Shown here: one piece after another, positions 54,483 through 63,262 of the stretch | How the letters are laid out: every line of letters starts with the position of its first letter | How positions within the stretch are numbered: the stretch's first letter is position 1 | Assembly: GCF_002118315.1 (NCBI RefSeq) | Contig: NZ_MTSZ01000004.1 | Location: forward strand, 1-64,000 | DNA from: Kiloniella majae | Lineage (GTDB): Bacteria > Pseudomonadota > Alphaproteobacteria > Kiloniellales > Kiloniellaceae | Reading direction: 5' to 3' | Length of the DNA stretch: 64,000 nt | Notes under the pieces: generated by a model | Databases searched by the model: none | Told to the model about the DNA's origin: nothing | The model's input: the letters and a program-made list of their open reading frames with translations, nothing else | Program-made: the position numbers and the translations under genes

Positions 54483-54663
54483 TCACCCCGCTAGCAAACG
54501 TGGGCCAACTTCAACAGCCCGTTACTCCGATTTACATTGCAACAGGATATCAGGTCTTTGAGGATCGTCGAAAATAATGACGAAGCCTTTTATAAATCTT
54601 AACTTGTATGTTGCATCCTTATCATCTCGTTCATTTATTAACTGAACCAAACTTTTCCATCAT

Positions 54664-55920
54664 ATGAACTTACAAGATCTCAAAGTAAAAAGTCCCGCAG
54701 AGCTTCTTAAGCTTGCAGAGGAACTTGAAGTAGAGAACGCCAGCACCCTGCGTAAGCAGGACATGATGTTCGCCATCCTCAAACAAATGGCTGAGAACGA
54801 TGTGCCTATTTTTGGCTCGGGCGTTTTGGAAATTTTACAAGATGGGTTTGGTTTTCTCCGCGCGCCGGAATCAAATTACCTGCCAGGACCTGATGATATC
54901 TATGTCAGCCCAAGTCAGGTAAGGCGTTTTGGTTTAAGAACGGGGGATACTGTCGAGGGCCAAATTCGGGCACCGAAAGATGGCGAACGCTATTTCGCCC
55001 TGTTAAAAGTTAATCAGATTAATTTTGATCAGCCGGAATCTTCGCGACACAGAATCAATTTTGATAACCTGACACCGCTTTATCCGGATGAAAAACTCAA
55101 GCTTGAGCTTGATGATCCAACCAAAAAAGACATGACGACCCGCGTGATTGACCTGGTGACACCACTGGGTAAAGGTCAACGTGCTTTGATCGTAGCGCCG
55201 CCAAGAACCGGTAAAACCGTCTTGATGCAGAATATAGCGCAGTCGATTGTAGCAAATCATCCCGAAGTTTTCCTTATTGTTCTTCTGATTGATGAACGTC
55301 CGGAAGAAGTCACAGACATGGCACGTTCTGTGAAAGGTGAGGTTGTTAGTTCAACATTTGATGAACCTGCTCATCGCCACGTTCAGGTAACTGAAATGGT
55401 TCTGGAAAAAGCAAAACGTCTGGTTGAACACAAAAAAGATGTTGTCATTCTTCTTGATTCAATTACCCGTCTTGCCCGTGCGTACAACACTGTTGTTCCA
55501 AGTTCAGGTAAAGTTTTGACCGGTGGTGTCGATGCGAACGCCCTACAGCGTCCTAAACGCTTCTTTGGTGCTGCACGTAACATCGAAGAAGGTGGTAGCC
55601 TCACGATCATTTCCACGGCTCTTATCGATACTGGTAGCCGTATGGATGAAGTGATCTTTGAAGAATTTAAAGGTACAGGTAACTCTGAAATCGTTCTGGA
55701 CCGTAAACTTTCTGATAAACGTACCTATCCTGCGATTGATATCAGTAAATCCGGAACACGTAAGGAAGAATTGCTGGTCGATAAGGCAACACTCAGTAAA
55801 ATGTGGGTTCTTCGTCGTATTCTTACACCAATGGGTGTGACAGATTCTGTTGAGTTCCTGGTGGATAAGCTGAAAACATCCAAAAATAATGATGAATTCT
55901 TTGATTCAATGAACCAATAA
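54664..55920 (+). CDS. rho: Transcription termination factor Rho
   Basis: Hexameric RNA helicase that ends transcription. The 418-residue product opens [20 protein letters not shown], has the cold-shock-like RNA-binding domain with [20 protein letters not shown], Walker [16 protein letters not shown], Walker [16 protein letters not shown], the Q/R loops ([19 protein letters not shown]) and an ordinary C-terminus. The long leader may serve Rho autoregulation, as known in enteric bacteria. Confidence 0.98.
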   Translation: MNLQDLKVKSPAELLKLAEELEVENASTLRKQDMMFAILKQMAENDVPIFGSGVLEILQDGFGFLRAPESNYLPGPDDIYVSPSQVRRFGLRTGDTVEGQIRAPKDGERYFALLKVNQINFDQPESSRHRINFDNLTPLYPDEKLKLELDDPTKKDMTTRVIDLVTPLGKGQRALIVAPPRTGKTVLMQNIAQSIVANHPEVFLIVLLIDERPEEVTDMARSVKGEVVSSTFDEPAHRHVQVTEMVLEKAKRLVEHKKDVVILLDSITRLARAYNTVVPSSGKVLTGGVDANALQRPKRFFGAARNIEEGGSLTIISTALIDTGSRMDEVIFEEFKGTGNSEIVLDRKLSDKRTYPAIDISKSGTRKEELLVDKATLSKMWVLRRILTPMGVTDSVEFLVDKLKTSKNNDEFFDSMNQ

Positions 55921-55937
55921 TCGGTTTTCTGGACAAG

Positions 55938-55978
55938 AAAAAGGGCTGCCAAATAAAACTGGTGGCCCTTTTTTTATT
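55938..55978. terminator. Terminator between rho and the quinone reductase gene
   Basis: GGGCTGCCA (55943-55951) pairs with TGGTGGCCC (55960-55968), two G-U pairs included, around an eight-base loop. A-run left and T-run right, so it can work for both convergent genes. Confidence 0.88.
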
Positions 55979-56002
55979 TAAGCTCTGTACTTGCCATCAT
56001 GT

Positions 56003-56986
56003 TCAATGTTCTGGGACAAGAATAGTTGATCCCGTGGTTTTTCTTGATTCCAGATCTTCATGGGCTTTGCGTGCGTCATATAAGGCGTAGCTTTGGTTCA
56101 CATCAATCTGTATTGCGCCTGAAGCAATTGCCTGGAACAGAGTATTTGCTGAGGCAACCATTTCATCATGAGTTCCGCAATAGTGCGCCAAGCTTGGACG
56201 GGTAAGATAAATTCCGCCTTTTGCATTGAGAATAAGGGGTTCTATGGCAGGGACCGGGCCTGATGCATTACCAAAGGTTACCATTGTGCCACGGACTTTC
56301 AGACAGTCGAGAGAGCCTTCGAAGGTGTCTTTGCCTATTGAATCATAAACAACGTTTACACCCTTACCATCTGTAATATCTTTTACCCGGTCGACAAAAT
56401 TTTCGGTTTTATAATTAATAGTGTGGTGACAGCCCTTTGTTTTGGCTATTTCGGCTTTTTCTTCTGACCCTACCGTGCCAATGACTGTTGCTCCCAAAGA
56501 GTTGAGCCATTGAGTAGCAAGGGACCCAACACCGCCAGCAGCGGCATGAAAAAGAACAAAATCACCAGGTTGAACACAATAGGTGCGTCTAATGAGATAC
56601 TCGGTTGTCATTCCTTGCAACATTACCGAGGCAGCTTCTTCGTCAGAAATTCTCTCAGGGATAAGAATAACTTTATCTGCAGGGATTATTCTATGTTCCG
56701 CATAGGAGCCTATGGGGCCTGTTCCATAGGCAACCCTGTCTCCTATATGAAGATCGGTGACACTGGGACCAATAGCTTCAATAATGCCAGCAGCTTCCAG
56801 ACCTATACCAGAGGGAAGTGATGGTTGCGGATAGAGACCTGTTCTATGATAGACATCAATAAAATTAAGTCCGATGGCTGTTTGTTTAAGCCTTATTTCA
56901 CCTTTACCAGGCTTGCCAATCTCAATGTCTTCGTAATGTAGAACTTCCGGTCCGCCATATTCGTAAAATTTAATGCCTTTGTTCAT
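56003..56986 (-). CDS. NADPH:quinone reductase (QOR-like MDR family)
   Basis: Zinc-free medium-chain dehydrogenase of 327 residues. Key blocks: YGGPEVLHYEDIEIG, the QOR signature LNFIDVYHRTGLYP, LPSGIGLEAAGIIEAIG and the cofactor loop HAAAGGVGSLATQWLNSLGA. No zinc ligands are present, fitting the quinone reductase branch. It probably reduces quinones or enones. Accessory gene between rho and mnmE, convergent with rho. Confidence 0.92.
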   Translation of the reverse strand: MNKGIKFYEYGGPEVLHYEDIEIGKPGKGEIRLKQTAIGLNFIDVYHRTGLYPQPSLPSGIGLEAAGIIEAIGPSVTDLHIGDRVAYGTGPIGSYAEHRIIPADKVILIPERISDEEAASVMLQGMTTEYLIRRTYCVQPGDFVLFHAAAGGVGSLATQWLNSLGATVIGTVGSEEKAEIAKTKGCHHTINYKTENFVDRVKDITDGKGVNVVYDSIGKDTFEGSLDCLKVRGTMVTFGNASGPVPAIEPLILNAKGGIYLTRPSLAHYCGTHDEMVASANTLFQAIASGAIQIDVNQSYALYDARKAHEDLESRKTTGSTILVPEH

Positions 56987-57041
56987 AATACACCTGTATG
57001 TGTTATTAAAGCTCAGTTTTTTTGGTTTATTTATTTGTTAT

Positions 57042-57536
57042 TTAAAGCCCGGGAAGATTTGGCTGATTATCTTCAAAATGTTTATAACCTTCGAGAAATA
57101 AGAGTTCTTTTTTAGATTTTCCACCTTCGCCACCTGAAAAACCACCAAGCACCTGATTTCCTGCAATAACACGATGGCAGGGAATAATGATTGGAATAGG
57201 GTTGGCACCACATGCACCGCCTACTGCTCTTGCAACTGAGCTAACCTCATGGGCAATATCCCCATAGGTTTTTACCTCACCATAAGGAATACGGTACAAG
57301 GCTTGCCATACATTCTTTTGAAAATCTGTTCCTTTTGGGGCTAACGGAAGGTCATCAAAATTATTCCGTTTTCCGGTAAAGTATTCTTCTAGCTGCTTTT
57401 TACATTTTAAAAGTAATGGCGTAGAGGTTTGTTCATAAAAACTTTTATCACTAATCCATTGTAATCGAATGATTTTATTATCTTCTTCCGCTATATCCAA
57501 ATAGCCTTGTGGCGAAGTAAAGGTTAAGTGATGCAT
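57042..57536 (-). CDS. ogt: Methylated-DNA-[protein]-cysteine S-methyltransferase
   Basis: Suicide repair protein that takes methyl groups from O6-methylguanine. The 164-residue product has the acceptor site IIPCHRVIAGNQVLGG (Cys near residue 125) and the DNA-binding FQKNVWQALYRIPYGEVKTY. It lacks the Ada AdaA domain, so it is the constitutive Ogt type. Minus strand, 55 bases downstream of the quinone reductase start region, which reads the same way. Confidence 0.95.
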   Translation of the reverse strand: MHHLTFTSPQGYLDIAEEDNKIIRLQWISDKSFYEQTSTPLLLKCKKQLEEYFTGKRNNFDDLPLAPKGTDFQKNVWQALYRIPYGEVKTYGDIAHEVSSVARAVGGACGANPIPIIIPCHRVIAGNQVLGGFSGGEGGKSKKELLFLEGYKHFEDNQPNLPGL

Positions 57537-57689
57537 AGCAGTTCCTGGTTGTCAGACGCTTATAATAGGATTAGGAAAAACGTGTGTATTGCATGGTAAC
57601 GTTTTTTATTGTTTCGCGATATTATAACAGCATATTTGGTGATGTTTGGTAGAGAATACCAACCGCTAAAATAATTAAGGGCACAATAA

Positions 57690-58436
57690 GTGAAAAATTC
57701 TGATCAAAATCTTTCATCATGGAACTTCAAAAAGTTATTTATGGGAAATCTGATTGTTGGTTTAGCGGTTTATTTTTTTATAGACCATGAATTTAAAACG
57801 CCTTGGGATGAACAGATATTTTTCTATTTAAACGGTTCTTTACAAGAAGGTCGCACTCTTTGGAATAATTATTGGGCCTTCACCAATAGCAAAATTTTTG
57901 ACAGTTTAAGCGGTTTATTTCTCGCGTCTCTCTGTCTTTGGTACATTTTGCTGAACAGGGAAACTTCTTTTCAAGAACGTCTTGCCAGAGTTTTTCTTTT
58001 AGTCATTTCTGTTGTTATAACGATGATTATAATTTCTAGAGGTTTTGAGCTTTATTATCACCAAAGTCCATCACAGGTTTTAAGCCCTTTTATTAATATA
58101 AATGATCTTGTTTCGTGGATAGAAGTCAAAACAGGGACAAGAAAATCATTTCCTAGCGATCATGCCGCTATTTCTTTTATTTCTGTTATTTTCATGTGGC
58201 GATATTTTGGAACTTCTTATGGGATTCTCGTAAGTTGTTTTGCGCTTATTAATGCTAGTCCGAGGCTTGTTGGGGGAGGGCACTGGTTTGGCGATGTTGC
58301 TATTGGCGGTGTTTTTTTAGCACTTATGGTTACGATCTGGATGATTTATACGCCAATGCTCACTCTAATCCGTAAAGTTGTTCATTGGTTTTTTGTCAAA
58401 GAACCCTTAGCTAGTCTTAGTAAAAATTGGAATTGA
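57690..58436 (+). CDS. PAP2-family phosphatase, membrane
   Basis: Inner-membrane phosphatase of 248 residues with about five helices. PAP2 motifs: GTRKSFPSDHAAISF (PSDH in place of PSGH) and SPRLVGGGHWFGDVAIGG (R-x5-H-x3-D with PR in place of SR). Start is GTG 57690 with AAGG upstream. Likely substrates are lipid A phosphates, undecaprenyl diphosphate or phosphatidic acid; motifs do not decide. It is AT-rich relative to its neighbours and precedes a parS-like site. Confidence 0.88.
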   Translation: MKNSDQNLSSWNFKKLFMGNLIVGLAVYFFIDHEFKTPWDEQIFFYLNGSLQEGRTLWNNYWAFTNSKIFDSLSGLFLASLCLWYILLNRETSFQERLARVFLLVISVVITMIIISRGFELYYHQSPSQVLSPFININDLVSWIEVKTGTRKSFPSDHAAISFISVIFMWRYFGTSYGILVSCFALINASPRLVGGGHWFGDVAIGGVFLALMVTIWMIYTPMLTLIRKVVHWFFVKEPLASLSKNWN

Positions 58437-58454
58437 ATTATTTCGCTACAGAAA

Positions 58455-58470
58455 TGTTTCCCGTGAAACA
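58455..58470. promoter_or_regulatory. parS-like site, one mismatch
   Basis: TGTTTCCCGTGAAACA, 15 of 16 to the parS consensus TGTTTCACGTGAAACA; the difference breaks the central symmetry. It lies 19 bases after the PAP2 stop. Confidence 0.72.
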
Positions 58471-58555
58471 AAAGTTGATATAAAAATTTGTAATTCTTTT
58501 CCTGTAAGTAGGGTATGGTACTGGGAACAGTTTGACCTAAATACAGGAAATACCG

Positions 58556-58807
58556 ATGAAAATCACTTTTGATATAGACTGTACTCCAGAAGAAGCTCGT
58601 CAGTTTTTGGGACTTCCTGACGTTTCTGAACTTCAAAAAGAAGCAATAGAAGAAGTTAGAAAAAGAATGTTGGAAACTATTCAATCAAGTGACCCCGAAG
58701 CTTTAATGAAAACCTGGATGCCAGCTTCTATGCAAGGCTTCGATCAAATGCAAAAGATGTTTTGGTCACAATTTTCACAAGATGGTTCAACAAAAACTAC
58801 CAAGTAG
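58556..58807 (+). CDS. DUF6489-like small protein
   Basis: A small acidic protein of 83 residues beginning MKITFDIDCTPEEARQFLGL, then PDVSELQKEAIEEVRKRM and ALMKTWMPASMQGFDQMQ, and ending in a hydrophilic tail. This pattern matches the alphaproteobacterial DUF6489 family as I remember it. An AGGAAA ribosome site precedes the ATG. It lies between parS-like site and mnmE, where homologues are common near rsmG/parA. Function unknown. Confidence 0.78.
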   Translation: MKITFDIDCTPEEARQFLGLPDVSELQKEAIEEVRKRMLETIQSSDPEALMKTWMPASMQGFDQMQKMFWSQFSQDGSTKTTK

Positions 58808-58944
58808 TTTTCATTATTTTTCCTTTAAATATATTCGTGCTGCTTTGATCCTTTAGTTTTATAGAAGTTCTGCAGTTCTGCTATGTTATAAAGCATTTTG
58901 ACCTGTTGTTTGTCTGAGGCTAATGTGCGAATTCCTCTTATATG

Positions 58945-58970
58945 CGAGCTCTGGTATTCGAGCTCTGGTA
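58945..58970. repeat. 12-bp direct repeat upstream of mnmE
   Basis: CGAGCTCTGGTA at 58945-58956 and again at 58959-58970, two bases apart, 34 bases before the mnmE ATG. Each unit includes GAGCTC. Possible regulator site or chance duplication. Confidence 0.6.
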
Positions 58971-59004
58971 AATTGAGCATGAAACTCTTATTGGTTTAGA
59001 CAAG

Positions 59005-60354
59005 ATGGCTTCCGAAACAATTTTTGCCCTATCAACTGCGCCGGGACAGGCAGGCGTTGCCGTAATCAGAATATCAGGTAGCAAAGCTAAAGTTGTTTTG
59101 GAAGAGATGTCATCTTCTTTTCCTGAACCACGTGTTGCTGCACTGATAAAGTTGTTTGATCCCGAAGATAAGGCTGAGCTTGATCGATGTTTGGCGCTTT
59201 GGTTTCCTGGGCCCGGAAGTTTTACGGGCGAAGATGTTGTGGAACTTCATCTTCATGGGGGACGTGCGGTTGTTGATGGTACTATTGAGGCTTTGGCTAA
59301 ATTGCCAAATTTTCGCCCGGCTGAAGCCGGTGAATTTACCCGTCGAGCATTTGATAATGATAAACTCGATTTAACAGAGGTAGAGGGTTTATCAGATCTT
59401 ATTGCGGCTGAAACAGAAGCCCAAAGAAAACAAGCCATACGCCAAATGGATGGCGAGCTTTCCAAATTGGTAGAAGGTTGGCGAGATCGCTTGGTTCGCA
59501 TGTTAGCCTATTTAGAGGCTGAAATTGATTTTCCAGATGAAGAGCTGGAAGAGGGTATTTCAACCCAGGTAAAGCACAACATAGAGCAGCTAAAGAGTGA
59601 TATTAAACATCATCTGGATGATAGCCATCGCGGCGAGCGGTTACGAAATGGTATTAAAATAGCCATTGTTGGTCCCCCTAATGCGGGTAAATCGTCACTT
59701 CTAAACGCCCTGGCCCGACGTGAAGTTGCTATTGTTTCTGATGTTGCCGGTACAACAAGAGATATTATCGAGGTTCATTTAGACCTATCTGGTTATCCTG
59801 TTATTGTCTCTGATACAGCCGGCCTCAGAGAAATAGAAGAAAATACAACAGACGGAATTGAGCTCGAAGGAATAAGACGCGCCAAGTTACATGCTGAATC
59901 TGCTGATTTATGTTTGGCAGTTTTTGATATTGAGGATAGAGATAACTTCGATCAAGAAACGCTAAAACTGTTAGATAAGACAAGTAATTTTGTCGTGATT
60001 AATAAATGTGACAAAACTGAAGAAAACCCATCTATTCCTGTTTCTGATTTTGATGTTACTAAAATATCCACCAAGTCAGGTGAGGGGATTGATAGCCTAT
60101 TAGAAAAGCTGAATACATGGGTTATTTCTAATATGGGACAATCAGGTAGTTCTTCCGGTATTACACGGCAGCGTCATAGATCTGCTTTGATAGAATGTTT
60201 GGACTCACTTGGTCGATCTCTTGAGACTGATCTTCCAGAACTTTGTGCAGAAGATTTACGTCTTGCTACACGTTATCTTGGTAGAATTACAGGAAAAGTA
60301 GATGTTGAAGAGCTATTAGATGTTATTTTCCGTGATTTTTGCATTGGAAAATAG
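59005..60354 (+). CDS. mnmE: tRNA uridine-5-carboxymethylaminomethyl(34) synthesis GTPase MnmE
   Basis: With MnmG, installs (c)mnm5 on the wobble uridine of several tRNAs. The 449-residue product has the N-terminal formyl-THF-binding domain (LSTAPGQAGVAVIRISG, FTGEDVVELHLHGG, AGEFTRRAFDNDKLDLTEV), a G domain with GPPNAGKSSLLNAL, AGTTRDIIEV, DTAGLRE and NKCD, and the invariant C-terminal FCIGK with its cysteine. Confidence 0.98.
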   Translation: MASETIFALSTAPGQAGVAVIRISGSKAKVVLEEMSSSFPEPRVAALIKLFDPEDKAELDRCLALWFPGPGSFTGEDVVELHLHGGRAVVDGTIEALAKLPNFRPAEAGEFTRRAFDNDKLDLTEVEGLSDLIAAETEAQRKQAIRQMDGELSKLVEGWRDRLVRMLAYLEAEIDFPDEELEEGISTQVKHNIEQLKSDIKHHLDDSHRGERLRNGIKIAIVGPPNAGKSSLLNALARREVAIVSDVAGTTRDIIEVHLDLSGYPVIVSDTAGLREIEENTTDGIELEGIRRAKLHAESADLCLAVFDIEDRDNFDQETLKLLDKTSNFVVINKCDKTEENPSIPVSDFDVTKISTKSGEGIDSLLEKLNTWVISNMGQSGSSSGITRQRHRSALIECLDSLGRSLETDLPELCAEDLRLATRYLGRITGKVDVEELLDVIFRDFCIGK

Positions 60355-60393
60355 GCTGATTTAGCTTACATAAGTGAAGTGTTTTGCGAATTA

Positions 60394-60409
60394 TGTTTCA
60401 CGTGAAACA
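60394..60409. promoter_or_regulatory. parS site, perfect
   Basis: TGTTTCACGTGAAACA, identical to the ParB-binding consensus, in the mnmE-yqaE intergenic region. Confidence 0.93.
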
Positions 60410-60509
60410 GGCCATATAGTTATGAATATGGCTGAAAAATAAGTTGAGAATAAAATCGCTTATTATTAACTCATCAAAAGTGTGAAGAGATTTCTTAAGG
60501 GAAAAGAGA

Positions 60510-60698
60510 ATGCGTTTACTATTGGCTTTACTTATTCCATGGCTTCAGTTTTTCACAATTGGAAGACCATTTGCCGGAATCATCTGTCTTATTTTGCAGA
60601 TCACTCTAATTGGTTGGCCTGTGGCTGCGATATGGTCTGTTTATGCTTTGAGTCAATACAATACGGATCAAAAAATTAAAGATGCTCTGGGCAAATAA
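60510..60698 (+). CDS. YqaE/Pmp3-like membrane protein
   Basis: A 62-residue protein almost all hydrophobic: MRLLLALLIPWLQFFTIGRP forms the first helix, IICLILQITLIGWPVAAIWS the second, and a short polar tail (QYNTDQKIKDALGK) follows. The two-helix layout resembles the YqaE/Pmp3 family, whose members affect membrane potential or salt tolerance in yeast and plants. AAGGGA precedes the ATG. It lies between mnmE and mnmG. Confidence 0.8.
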   Translation: MRLLLALLIPWLQFFTIGRPFAGIICLILQITLIGWPVAAIWSVYALSQYNTDQKIKDALGK

Positions 60699-60755
60699 TC
60701 TTTAACTTAGTTCTGAGTATTTTTTGTATTCAAAAATATAGCAAAGCGATCAGCT

Positions 60756-62624
60756 ATGAAAAACTATGATGTTATTGTTGTTGGGGGCGGACACGCTGGA
60801 ACAGAAGCTGCTGCTGCTGCTGCCAGGATGGGGGCTGCGACGCTTCTTGTCACCCATAAAAAATCGACTATTGGGGTTATGTCTTGTAATCCTGCCATAG
60901 GCGGTCTTGGCAAAGGACATCTTGTGAGAGAAATTGATGCGCTTGATGGGCTGATGGGTAAGGCTATTGATCGGGGTGGCATTCAATTTCGCGTTTTAAA
61001 TAGAAGTAAGGGTCCTGCTGTCCGTGGACCGAGAGCACAAGCCGATCGCAAGTTATATAAAGAAGCTATTCAGGATCTCTTGGATGATCAGGAAAATCTG
61101 ACAATTCTTGAAGCACCAGTTGAAGACCTTATTCTTGATGAAAATGATGTTTGTTGTGGTGTAATTATCGCTTCAGGGGAGGAAATTTTTTCCTCAGGGG
61201 TTGTTTTAACAACGGGAACATTCTTAAACGGTTTAATTCATCTTGGTAAAAAACAAATTCCTGCGGGGCGGGTAGGGGATGAACCTGCAATTGGGTTATC
61301 AAAAACACTTTCGCGATTTGGTTTTGAATTAGGTCGTTTAAAAACCGGTACACCGGCTCGATTGGATACGCGTACAATTGATTATAGTAATTTGATGGTT
61401 CAGCCTGGGGATACGCCTCCTGAACCATTTTCCTATATGACAAAGGAAATTACACAGAAACAGGTAGCTTGCCACATTACCTATACCAATGTTGATACTC
61501 ACGATATTATTGCTGAAAATATTGAGCAATCACCGATGTATTCCGGCCAAATTGAAAGTAAGGGACCACGGTATTGTCCTTCTATTGAAGATAAGGTTGT
61601 ACGCTTTAAAGAGAAAGATCGTCACCAAATCTTTTTAGAGCCTGAGGGACTGGACGATGTAAATGTCTATCCAAATGGAATATCAACATCACTTCCTGAA
61701 GATGTCCAAGAAGATTTTCTTAAAACAATTCCTGGTCTTGAGAAGGCAAAGATTCTTCAACATGGCTATGCGATTGAATATGACTATGTTGATCCGCGCG
61801 AACTACGGCCGACATTGGAAACTCTGAAAGTTCGGGGACTTTATTTTGCTGGTCAGATTAATGGGACAACTGGTTATGAAGAAGCGGGCGCACAAGGCCT
61901 CATTGCGGGCGTGAACGCTGCTTTGAAATCTCAGGGATCAGAACGAGACTTTGTATTGGATCGTGCTGATGCATATATGGGGGTCATGGTTGATGATTTG
62001 GTGAGCCTGGGGGTTACTGAACCTTACCGAATGTTTACCAGTCGTGCTGAATATCGTTTGAAACTTCGTTCGGATAATGCAGATCAACGCCTAACGCCCA
62101 TCGGACTTGATATTGGATGTATTAGAGAAGACCGAGCTTCTGTTTTTAATAAAAAAATATCAGAGCTTTCAAAAGCAAGAGCTTTTGCAAAAGAACACTC
62201 TGCTACCCCTAATGAGTTGATTAGCTATGATATCAATGTAAATAAGGATGGGCAAAGAAGGTCAATTTTTGACTTACTCCGTTATCCAGATGTCACTATA
62301 GAGGTTCTAACTAAAGTATGGCCTGAACTTTCGCAATTTGATCAGATTATTGTGGAACAGCTTGAAATTGACGCTAGTTATGCCGGTTACATTGAGCGTC
62401 AGGATGCTGACATCAGAGCTTTTAGAAAAGATGAGGCGCTTAAGCTACCTGCTAACTTTGATTATGCATCTGTGCCAAGCCTATCTAATGAAATTGTTCA
62501 GAAACTTAATCAATCAAAACCCGATACATTAGGTGCTGCTTCTCGTATTTCAGGTGTTACACCTGCTGCATTGGTTGCTTTATTAAGATATGTAAGAAGA
62601 TTAGATAAAAATAATGTTGCTTGA
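60756..62624 (+). CDS. mnmG: tRNA uridine-5-carboxymethylaminomethyl(34) synthesis enzyme MnmG (GidA)
   Basis: FAD- and NADH-binding partner of MnmE, 622 residues. N-terminal dinucleotide site [19 protein letters not shown], then [20 protein letters not shown] (conserved cysteine), [36 protein letters not shown] and the C-terminal helical domain binding MnmE. Overlaps rsmG by 11 bases. Confidence 0.98.
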   Translation: MKNYDVIVVGGGHAGTEAAAAAARMGAATLLVTHKKSTIGVMSCNPAIGGLGKGHLVREIDALDGLMGKAIDRGGIQFRVLNRSKGPAVRGPRAQADRKLYKEAIQDLLDDQENLTILEAPVEDLILDENDVCCGVIIASGEEIFSSGVVLTTGTFLNGLIHLGKKQIPAGRVGDEPAIGLSKTLSRFGFELGRLKTGTPARLDTRTIDYSNLMVQPGDTPPEPFSYMTKEITQKQVACHITYTNVDTHDIIAENIEQSPMYSGQIESKGPRYCPSIEDKVVRFKEKDRHQIFLEPEGLDDVNVYPNGISTSLPEDVQEDFLKTIPGLEKAKILQHGYAIEYDYVDPRELRPTLETLKVRGLYFAGQINGTTGYEEAGAQGLIAGVNAALKSQGSERDFVLDRADAYMGVMVDDLVSLGVTEPYRMFTSRAEYRLKLRSDNADQRLTPIGLDIGCIREDRASVFNKKISELSKARAFAKEHSATPNELISYDINVNKDGQRRSIFDLLRYPDVTIEVLTKVWPELSQFDQIIVEQLEIDASYAGYIERQDADIRAFRKDEALKLPANFDYASVPSLSNEIVQKLNQSKPDTLGAASRISGVTPAALVALLRYVRRLDKNNVA

Positions 62625-63246
62625 TACCACTGGAATTGACGCCTTTAAAAAACACATTTCTGTTTCACGTGAAACAGAGGATAAATTGAAATGTTATGCT
62701 GATCTTCTTGTAAAGTGGAACAAGGCCATAAATTTGGTGAGTAAAAATACTTTACCAGACTTATGGACCCGCCATTTTTTAGATTCAGCGCAACTTATTA
62801 AATACCTTCCAGAGACGAACCATAAAAAAACAATTGTTGATTTTGGTAGTGGTGCAGGTTTTCCAGCTCTTGTTCTTGCTATATTGGGAGTAGGGGAAGT
62901 TCATGCGATGGAATCTGATCTTAAAAAATCAATGTTCTTACGTGAAGTTTCACGTGAAACAGATGCAGGGTTAATTGTTCACAATAACCGTATTGAAAAG
63001 CTCGAACCCTTTGCTGTTGATGTTTTTACAGCAAGGGCTTTTGCCCCACTTTCTAAAATTTTTGATTTCTCCCAAGCCTTCTTGGATGCTTCAAAGGCTG
63101 AAAAAAATCCCGAATTTTTGCTTTTAAAAGGGCGAAATGTAGATGAGGAATTGACCGAAGCAGAGAAAAAGTGGACTATGAAAGTGTCGAGGTACAATTC
63201 TTTGTCTGATGATAATGCGACAATATTGAACCTTAAACTTCTATAA
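62614..63246 (+). CDS. rsmG: 16S rRNA (guanine(527)-N7)-methyltransferase RsmG
   Basis: SAM-dependent enzyme that methylates G527 of 16S rRNA. The 210-residue product contains [13 protein letters not shown], the SAM loop [16 protein letters not shown], the [16 protein letters not shown] segment and [13 protein letters not shown]. Two parS-type sites lie inside it and are both read as V-S-R-E-T. Start ATG 62614 overlaps the mnmG end by 11 bases. It is 16 bases upstream of parA. Confidence 0.97.
   Translation: MLLDTTGIDAFKKHISVSRETEDKLKCYADLLVKWNKAINLVSKNTLPDLWTRHFLDSAQLIKYLPETNHKKTIVDFGSGAGFPALVLAILGVGEVHAMESDLKKSMFLREVSRETDAGLIVHNNRIEKLEPFAVDVFTARAFAPLSKIFDFSQAFLDASKAEKNPEFLLLKGRNVDEELTEAEKKWTMKVSRYNSLSDDNATILNLKLL
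62661..62676. promoter_or_regulatory. parS site, perfect, inside rsmG
   Basis: TGTTTCACGTGAAACA within codons for S-V-S-R-E-T near the rsmG N-terminus. Confidence 0.92.
62946..62961. promoter_or_regulatory. parS site with perfect 14-bp core, inside rsmG
   Basis: AGTTTCACGTGAAACA; only the first base differs from consensus, and the GTTTCACGTGAAAC core is intact. Encodes V-S-R-E-T. Confidence 0.88.
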
Positions 63247-63262
63247 CTTGGGGGGATTGGTC

